Below are positions 57,430 through 64,000 of a stretch of DNA of 64,000 nt, piece after piece. Origin of the DNA: Trogon surrucura (lineage: Eukaryota; Chordata; Aves; Trogoniformes; Trogonidae); contig CM036617.1 in assembly GCA_020746105.1 (NCBI GenBank), forward strand, positions 147,502,578 to 147,566,577. The letters are read 5' to 3'. The translations under genes were made by a program, and so were the position numbers. The notes under the pieces are model-generated. The model was not told the DNA's origin, did no database searches, and saw nothing but the letters and a program-made list of their open reading frames with translations. Positions within the stretch are counted from its first letter, which is position 1; each line of letters begins with the position of its first letter.

Positions 57430-60107
57430 CCCGGTTGGCTAAGTGCGGCCAACGGGCATCTTCTGATGCGGTCCAACAAACGCAAAGAGACAGAGGCATA
57501 CACCTGCCTCTAAAGGTGTGTTCAGATTGACATTTGCATATTGGAGTATTAGAACCATGCTTGATCCTGCGGATGGTGGGCGTCCTGAGTGTTCTGCTCT
57601 AATTGCCCACGAGCTATCACGACTCAACATTGACATTGCTGCCCTCAGTGAAGCTCTTTTGCATGAGGAAGGCAGCCTCAAAGAACTTGGTGCTGGCTAC
57701 ACACTCTATAGGTCAGGCAAACCCAAACCTGAAAGTTACCTTTCAGGAGTTGGTTTCATGATTTAAAAACTCCATCGCCTCCAAACTTGAAAATTTGCCA
57801 ACAGGTCATTCCGATCGCATGACCTCCCTACGCCTCCCACTACACAACAAGCCCAACTCTCCAAGCTGACCCTGTGCAAAAGGACAAATTCTACACCAAC
57901 TGCGCCGCCTCACCCAAAAGGTTCCTGCAGAGGATAAGATCATAATCCTTGGTGACTTCAACGCCGGAGTAGGAAAGAACTGTGAAGAGCCTGGAAAGGA
58001 GTACTAGGCAAGCACGGTGTTGGAAACTGCAATGACAATGGATGCCTCTTGCTAGGGTTTTGTGCAGAGCAGCAGTTCGCCATCACCAACACTATCTTTC
58101 AGCAGAAAGACAGTTTGAAGACAACCTGGATGCATCCTCGATCCAACCACTGGCACCTCAACGACTATGTCTTAGTGCGCCAGAGAAACGTTCGCGATGT
58201 TTGTCATACCTGAGTGATGCCTAGTGCAGAACGTCAAACAGACCACCGCCTTGTGCGATGCAGACTTAACCTCCACTTTAAGCCCAAACTTAAGAGGGGC
58301 GGCATTCCAAGGAGGAGGCTCCAAGTTAACAATCTTCAAACAGCTACAGTGAGAGACAGCTTCCAGGTAAACCTTCAGACTAGACTTGAAGACCATTCCA
58401 TGGATCCCTCTCCTGAAGCACTTTGGCAACATATTAAAAATAGCATCCTCCAGTCTTCCGAAGAATCCTTAGGGTTTTCCTCTAAGAAAATCAAAGACTA
58501 GTTTGATGAAAACAATCAAGAGATCCAGGAATTGTTGTCAGAGAAGAGAACTGCTCACCAAGAACACCTCGCTCAGCCACCTTGCCAGGTAAGAAAAGCA
58601 GCCTTTCGTCTTGCATGCGGTAAGCTCCAACAGAAGCTTTGAGACATCCAAAACAAGTAGTAGATCAACCTAGCAGAAAAGATTCGACTATGCGCCTATT
58701 TGGGTGAGCACAGAGGAGGCTCTGAAAGCAGTGTATGGACCCCCACACCATGTTCAAAGCCAACTACTAAGCGCAGATGGCCAAATGCTTCTCACAGTTA
58801 AAACTTCCGTCCTGAATCGATGGTCTGAACACTTCCAGACGCTCTCCAGTGCCAGCTGTGTAATCCAAGGCTCAGCAGTTCAGCACATTACGCAACAACT
58901 GGTGAAAATCAAATTGGACATAGCCCCTACTATGGGAGAGACTCTCAAGGCTATACAGCAGGTGAAGACTGGCAAGGCAGCTGGGATTGATGGAATCCCA
59001 CCTGAGGTCTGGAAGCATGGAGGCCAAGCACTCCATGCTAAATTTCACGAGCTCGTTGTGCATTGCTGGGAAAAAGGTGAACTACCAGCAGATCTCCGTG
59101 ATCCAGTCATCATCATGCTGTACAAGAAAAAAGGAGAAAAATTAGACTGCTCAAATTATTGAGGTCTTACTTTGCTCTCTACTGCTGGTAAGATCCTTGC
59201 AAGAATACTTTTGAACAGACTAGTAGCAGCTATCTCAGAAGAATGTCTACCTGAAAGCCAATGTGGTTTCAGAGCCAACAGGAGTACCACAGACATGGTG
59301 TTTGTTCTCAGACAACTGCAAGAGAAGTGTAAGGAACAGAACAAAGGAACTTTCTGTAACTCTCGTTGACCTCACTAAAGCTTTTGACACCGTAAGCCGA
59401 AAAGGCCTGTGGCAGATTTTGGAACGTTTAGGATGTCCTCCCAAGTTCCTCAAAATGATTATCCCGTTACACGAGGATCAGCGCGGCCAAGTCAGATATG
59501 GCGATGCACTCTCTGAGCCCTTCCCAACAACCAATGGTGTGAAACGAGGTCGTGTTCTCGCACCAACTCCATCCACAGTCTTCTTCAGCATCGTGTTCTC
59601 GCACCAACTCCATTCACAATCTTCTTCAGCATGATGCTCCAAAGGGCCACGGCACACCTCGATGAAGATAACGGCATCTACATCCGTTATCGTACCGATG
59701 GTAACGTATTCAACCTAAGGCGACTGAAGGCCCACACTAAGAGCTTAAATCACCTTGTCCGCAAGCTGCTTTTTGCTGACGATGCCGCCCTCGTTGCTCA
59801 CACAGAAGCAGCTCTGCAGCGCTTAATGTCCTGCTTGGCAGAGGCTGCTGAGCTTTTTGGGCTGGAGGTCAGCCTGAAGAAGACAGAAGTTCTTTACCAA
59901 CCGGCACCTCAGGAAGTCTCCCATCATCCCCACATCACCACAGGCAAATCAGAGCTTAAGTCAGTCCAGCAGTTCAGCTCTCTAGGAAGTATCATTTCCT
60001 CGGATGGTGAGATTGACAGAGAGATAGACAAGAGGTTAGCAAAGGCGCACAGAGCTTTTGGAAAGCTCCTTAAAAGAGTCTGGTGCAATAAACAGCTGAA
60101 GAAAAGT
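57430..60107 (+). mobile_element. Broken non-CR1 LINE (APE endonuclease and reverse transcriptase)
   Basis: Fragments in several plus frames form one LINE ORF in order. Endonuclease: NIDIAALSE with the catalytic-type Glu at 57650, GDFNA at 57951-57965, TDHR at 58238-58249. Reverse transcriptase: GIDGIPPEVW near 58983, GKILARILLNRL near 59187, LTKAFDTVSRKGLW near 59373, and FADD at 59772-59783. It is broken by stops (TAG 58499-58501, TGA 59160-59162 inside what should be NYRG), frameshifts and a 41-bp duplication, and it lacks the C-terminal end. These motifs differ from avian CR1 and resemble the RTE-like elements often annotated as craniofacial-development-protein-2-like in fish and invertebrates; I cannot fix the clade. 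Non-functional. Confidence 0.85.
59551..59632 (+). repeat. 41-bp tandem duplication inside the LINE
   Basis: 59551-59591 and 59592-59632 match at all but two positions. The length is not a multiple of three, so it shifts the reverse transcriptase frame just before the FADD-containing part. Confidence 0.9.
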
Positions 60108-60305
60108 ACAAAGGAGGGGCTGAGGACTTTGGATTGGCCTAATTTGAAGAGAAGGGGGCTGCAGGGTGACCTCTTTGCTCTCTACAGCTTCCTGAGGATG
60201 GGAAGTAGAGAGGGAGGTGCTGAGCTCTTCTCCCTGGGACCCAGAGAGATGATGCCTGGGAACAGTTCAAAGCTGCATCAGGGGAGGTTTAGACTGGACA
60301 TGCTG
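60108..60305 (+). mobile_element. CR1 fragment joined to the LINE
   Basis: Directly after the LINE reading KKSTKE, the frame continues as the CR1 C terminus (LKRRGLQGDLFALYSFLR ... SKLHQGRFRLDM). The element stops without a CR1 tail. Confidence 0.8.
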
Positions 60306-61412
60306 TCTAAACTGAGCTAAACCGAGGGAGTGTGGTCTGATCGGGTAGTGAGGCGGACTGTGAACTAACTGAAGGAAAGAGATCGGAGAGTTGTGGTGAG
60401 TGGGGCGGAGTCTAGTTGGAGGTCTGTATTTAGTGGAGTCCCTCCACGAGAGGGGCGGGTACTGGGACCAGTACTATTCAATGTAGTCATCAACGCCCTG
60501 GATGAGGGAACAGAGTGCTCTGTCAGCAAGTTTGCTGATGACACCGAACTGGGAGGAGTGGCCGACACACCAGAAGGCTCTGCTGCCACCTAGTGAGACC
60601 TAAAGAGGCTGGAGAGTTGAGCGGGGAGAAATGTAATGAAAAACCACATGGGCAAGTGTAGAGCCCTGCGTCTGGGAAAGAACAATCCCATGTAGCAGCA
60701 TAGGTTGGGGACTGACCTGCTGGAGAGCAGAGTAGGGGAAAGGGCCCTTGGGTTCCGTGGTGGACAGCAGGATGCCCATGAGCCAGGAAGGTGCCCTTTC
60801 GGCCAGGAAGGCCAATGGCACCCTGGGGGGTATTGGAAGGGGTGTGGCTAGTAGGGTGAGAGAGGTTCTCTTCCCTCCTCTTTGCCCTGGTGAGGCCACA
60901 GCTGGAATATTGTGTCCAGTTCTGGGCCCCTCAGTTCAGGAAGGACAGGGAACTGCTTGAATGAGTCCAGCACAGAGCCACAAAGATGATGAAGGGAGTG
61001 GAACATCTCCTTTATGAGGAAAGGCTGAGGGAGCTGCATCTCTTCGGATGGAGAAGAGGAGACTGAGGGGTGACCTCAGGAATGTTTATAAATATGTTAA
61101 GGGCGAGTGTCGGGAGGACAGAGCCAGCCTCTTCTCAGCGATGTCCAATGATAGGAGAAGGGGCAATGGGTTCAAACTGGAGCATAGGAGGTTCCATGTA
61201 AACATAAGGAAAAACTTTTTCACGGGGAGGGTGACAGAGCACTGGAACAGGATGCCCAGAGAGGTTGTGGAGTCTCCTTCTCTGGAGACATTCAAAACCT
61301 GCCCAGACACCTTCCCGCGTGACCTACTGTAGGTGATCCTGCTCTGGCAGGGAGGCTGGACTAGATGATCTTTTGAGGTCCCTTCCAACCTCTACCATTC
61401 CATGATTGCATG
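60306..61412 (+). mobile_element. CR1 LINE fragment, about 1.1 kb, forward
   Basis: Begins within the RT ([20 protein letters not shown] near 60460 and FADDTELGG near 60530), continues through the CR1 3' part, and ends GGTCCCTTCCAACCTCTACC then ATTCCATGATTGCATGA. It has stops and frameshifts. It ends about 48 bp before the second array copy begins. The left boundary with the previous fragment is approximate. Confidence 0.85.
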
Positions 61413-62084
61413 ACAGTGCAAAAAAAACCCAGAAAAGGAGCTGTGCTGCTCCAACCTGGCCTGACAAACAGTGTCCTTCTGCAGTGTAAAACCAGGAGGC
61501 AGGAACAGCAGCAGCCCAGAGAGAGGTGCCAAAGAGCCAACAGGCACCCACCCAGCACAGCAGGCACCAACAGCCCCAGGGCTCTCCCTTAGGGGCCCTT
61601 ATAGACCGAGCACATGGGAAGGAACTCTGGGTCACCTGACCCACCCTCTCCCGCCCATAGGCACAGCTGCCCCTGCTCCCCCCTTGTGGGCCAGGAGCCC
61701 CAGAGAACTTCAGTCCTGGGGCTCTCGAAGGAGGCCAATGATGCTCCTGAACAAGACACATCTCCCAGAGTGTCTGCGGCGAGGGGAAGCAGTGCGAGGG
61801 GACAACGTGTCAGAGCCTCGGGCGCTTGCCAGTTTGCAGCTCCCTTCTGGGTCTTGCTGGGCCTGGGGACAATGGTGGGAAAGAACTGTGAGGGTGGTAT
61901 CTGCAATTCGTTCTATCGGTGACCTGTCTGATGGAGAACAGAGCCTCAGCACAGCCTTGGGAAAGGAGTTAGAATGTTTTGTATGTGCAGCGATAAGTGA
62001 GCAGTAATTGGAACCGGGATCACAAATATTTCCGAGCAGCGCTGAGCTGCTGGACCAGTGATTTTCCATTGCTTTTTGCTTGCA

Positions 62085-62405
62085 GAAGAAGTTTCCCGGG
62101 AAAGGTGACAATCCCTTCGTGGGCGGTCTGGACAGACCAAGACTTGGTTTTTCTCAGCATCTTTCACACAACTGTCATGGTTGTGCAGCAGGAACCACCC
62201 AGGAAGCTGCAGCCTACGAGGCTGAAAATCATATGGGATACCAGGACACAAAACTTTGTGGACAAAACCAGCACCATTTGTTTGCCAAAGCCCTTCTGGA
62301 ATGGGGAGCTTGAAGAGATGATGCACTATCCGCCATTTGGAGAGAAGGAAAGGTTTATTGGCACTTTTCTCAAAGGGAACAGGCTCTATGATACATCGCT
62401 ATCTG
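62085..62405 (+). other. Exon-like conserved ORF, copy 2, product unknown
   Basis: Equivalent of 54625-54945, with the same splice-site pair. Here one frame stays open through the whole segment (RSFPGKVTIPSW ... VFLSIFHTTVMVV ... GNRLYDTSLSG), since the T run is one base shorter. Differences from copy 1 include D to E and I to S changes. No family recognised. Confidence 0.35.
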
Positions 62406-62659
62406 GTGAGTCCTCTTGCCTTACGTGCCTGGAGACGTGTGCCCCAGGCAGAGCGCCCTGATGGGGGCCCTGGGAAGATTGGACCAAGGCCTCGGTGAGG
62501 GGTGTGTAACGCCGATGCCGAGCACAAGACAAGAGGTGCAGGGACGGAGCGGGCAGTGGTGCTGCGGTAAGCCCAGAGGCCAGGGCTGGGGCGAGCGCCA
62601 TGGTGGAGGATGGCCCACGGTGACGCCCCTGAGCGATGGGTTCTGTGGTTTCCAAGGGA

Positions 62660-62722
62660 TGGGCTGTGATGTCACCGAGCACCGGATTGTGACGCGGCGC
62701 TCCTCGCTGCTTAAGCCGGGGC
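62660..62722 (+). promoter_or_regulatory. CRE-like core promoter of Topors-like gene, copy 2
   Basis: Same elements as in copy 1: TGATGTCA at 62667-62674, TGACGCGG and GCTTAAGC. Two substitutions nearby leave the motifs intact. Confidence 0.4.
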
Positions 62723-62938
62723 GCCGAGTGCCAGGCGGCTGGTTCGTGCCCGGACTTCAGCTGAGCAGGACGCGAGGCTGGAGTGCTGAGCGAGGCCTTG
62801 GTGCTGGTGGACGGACGGACTGGGGAGTTGCACCTTGCAGCTCTCCGTTCCCGACGCCAGAGCCGCCAGAGGATTTTCCCCGGCCCTGCCAGGTTCAGGC
62901 AGCCGGGGCACGCAGCACACGCGCTCGCAGGAGCAGAG

Positions 62939-63060
62939 GTGAGCTGGGAGGGGAAGCCTCACCCTGGGGAGCGGGAAGGGTTTTCCTCCTGAGGGACCTG
63001 GGCATTTCTTCCAGCCCTGCCCACACCAGCCAGTGACCGGGGCCTCTCTTTGTTTTCTAG
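62939..63060 (+). other. 122-bp 5' UTR intron of Topors-like gene, copy 2
   Basis: Same length, donor GTGAGC and acceptor TTTTCTAG as copy 1. Confidence 0.55.
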
Positions 63061-63149
63061 CGTGACACCGGCTGCTGCGGCAGCGGCTGGTGAGAGGGAG
63101 CGGCTCAACACCCCCAGCTCCCCCCAGCCCCCCGTGGAGAGCGGAGAGC

Positions 63150-64000
63150 ATGGCCAGCGAGCTGGGTGACCGCTGTCCCATCTGCCTGGACAGCTGGGAG
63201 GAGGCCAGCTATGTGCTGCCATGCCTCCACCGCTTCTGCTACCCCTGCATCCAGCGGTGGGCGGACAGCAAGCCTGAGTGCCCCCTGTGCAGGAGGAGCA
63301 TCACCTCCATCGTGCACTCCGTGCAGGCTGATGATAACTTTGAGGAGCAGGTCCTGCCACCACCTGTGGCAGATGATGGCCTTGAGGAGCATGTTGAGGC
63401 ACCACCTGTGGCACCTCCCATCATCAGCCACCAGGCAGGAGCTCCAGCTGCCCACAGCCCTGCAGAGGCACAGCCGCAGCCTGCAGGGATGGTGCCGGGG
63501 CCTCCTCTGCGTGGCCTCCCGCCCAGCACCTGGGCATCCCTTTTCTGGGACCACCCAGCTCTTCTCCAGCCCCTCCTGACCTGGATGCGTCCGGAGTTGC
63601 GGCGCCTCTTTGGGGGCCGGAGACGACAGGCAACTCTGGTGGAGAATCAACTCGTGGCCATCCTGGTGCTCCGTGGCCTGGACGAAGACCTACTCGTCCG
63701 TCTGCTGGGGGTCAGGCTCTCAAACCACACGGCGGCCTTTGTGCGTGCGCTGATCGAGGCCGCCGAGGAACGGTGCAGCGGGGAGGCCCGCCGTCTGCTG
63801 GGCCTGGAGGACGACCATGCTGCCAGGAGGCAGCAGAGCAGCCCCGTGGCCCTCCACGGCCCTCCCGACTCCCGAGGACGCTCTCCCACACCTGGACCAG
63901 CCCCCTCTGGCAGCCCTCAAGGGTCCAGTGGGGAAGAGCTGCCCAGCTCCTCAGCAGCTGCCCTTCGGGGGCGTCCCAGCAGCCCTCCCTCCGCCCCCAT
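63150..64000 (+). CDS. Topors-like RING-finger E3 ubiquitin ligase, copy 2 (3' end outside window)
   Basis: Open frame of 283 codons to the window edge, no stop. The RING is identical to copy 1 (C9, C12, C25, H27, C30, C33, C44, C47). Against copy 1 I see six amino-acid changes (I to S and C to S before the helical domain, C to R, V to L and T to A within it, V to L after it) and about five silent ones. All the replacements fall after the RING. The reading frame is preserved, which suggests both copies are functional or very recent. Confidence 0.85.
   Translation, partial: MASELGDRCPICLDSWEEASYVLPCLHRFCYPCIQRWADSKPECPLCRRSITSIVHSVQADDNFEEQVLPPPVADDGLEEHVEAPPVAPPIISHQAGAPAAHSPAEAQPQPAGMVPGPPLRGLPPSTWASLFWDHPALLQPLLTWMRPELRRLFGGRRRQATLVENQLVAILVLRGLDEDLLVRLLGVRLSNHTAAFVRALIEAAEERCSGEARRLLGLEDDHAARRQQSSPVALHGPPDSRGRSPTPGPAPSGSPQGSSGEELPSSSAAALRGRPSSPPSAP

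Larger units (their letters stand above)
61460..64000 (+). repeat. Segmental duplication, copy 2 (runs off the window)
   Basis: Direct repeat of 54001-56540. The first 20 bp are imperfect, and near identity starts at 61479. Copy 2 follows CR1 sequence rather than the unique sequence found left of copy 1, so the unit plus spacer has a period of about 7.46 kb. Confidence 0.93.

Overview
The window looks like a bird nuclear chromosome. It holds three intron-rich vertebrate genes, many CR1 LINE fragments ending in the CR1-type ATTCTATGA tail, an avian-type ERVL-like solo LTR, and an intron-poor RING gene of the bird Topors-like type. The species cannot be named from the sequence. The first ~53 kb is AT-rich with two CpG islands; the last ~10 kb is clearly GC-richer.

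Layout. 1-11316 is GOLT1B on the minus strand (five coding exons, 138 aa; its 3' UTR runs off the left edge). About 10.6-12.0 kb is a CpG-island divergent promoter shared by GOLT1B and RECQL. 13909-29262 is RECQL on the plus strand (14 coding exons, 661 aa, RecQ1 DNA helicase). 29.4-35.2 kb is the convergent intergenic space, largely filled by old CR1 copies. 35217-51971 is PYROXD1 on the minus strand (12 coding exons, 497 aa, FAD/NAD(P)H oxidoreductase), with CR1 fragments and a solo LTR in its introns, starting from a second CpG island. All three reading frames splice together without a break, and all exon joins agree in phase.

54.0 kb to the right edge is accessory DNA: two head-to-tail copies (about 99% identical, offset about 7.46 kb) of a segment carrying an intact Topors-like C3HC4 RING gene with its own CRE-like promoter, a 122-bp 5' UTR intron and a poly(A) signal. 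Between the copies lies a broken non-CR1 APE-type LINE, unusual for a bird, joined to CR1 fragments. The second copy is cut by the right edge, so the array may continue.

GOLT1B-RECQL-PYROXD1 is a conserved vertebrate neighbourhood (human 12p12.1). The three genes work in different processes (ER-Golgi traffic, DNA repair and replication, redox protection), so their linkage is syntenic rather than functional. The Topors-like array sits where mammals have IAPP next to PYROXD1. It is the most lineage-specific and least described part of the window.
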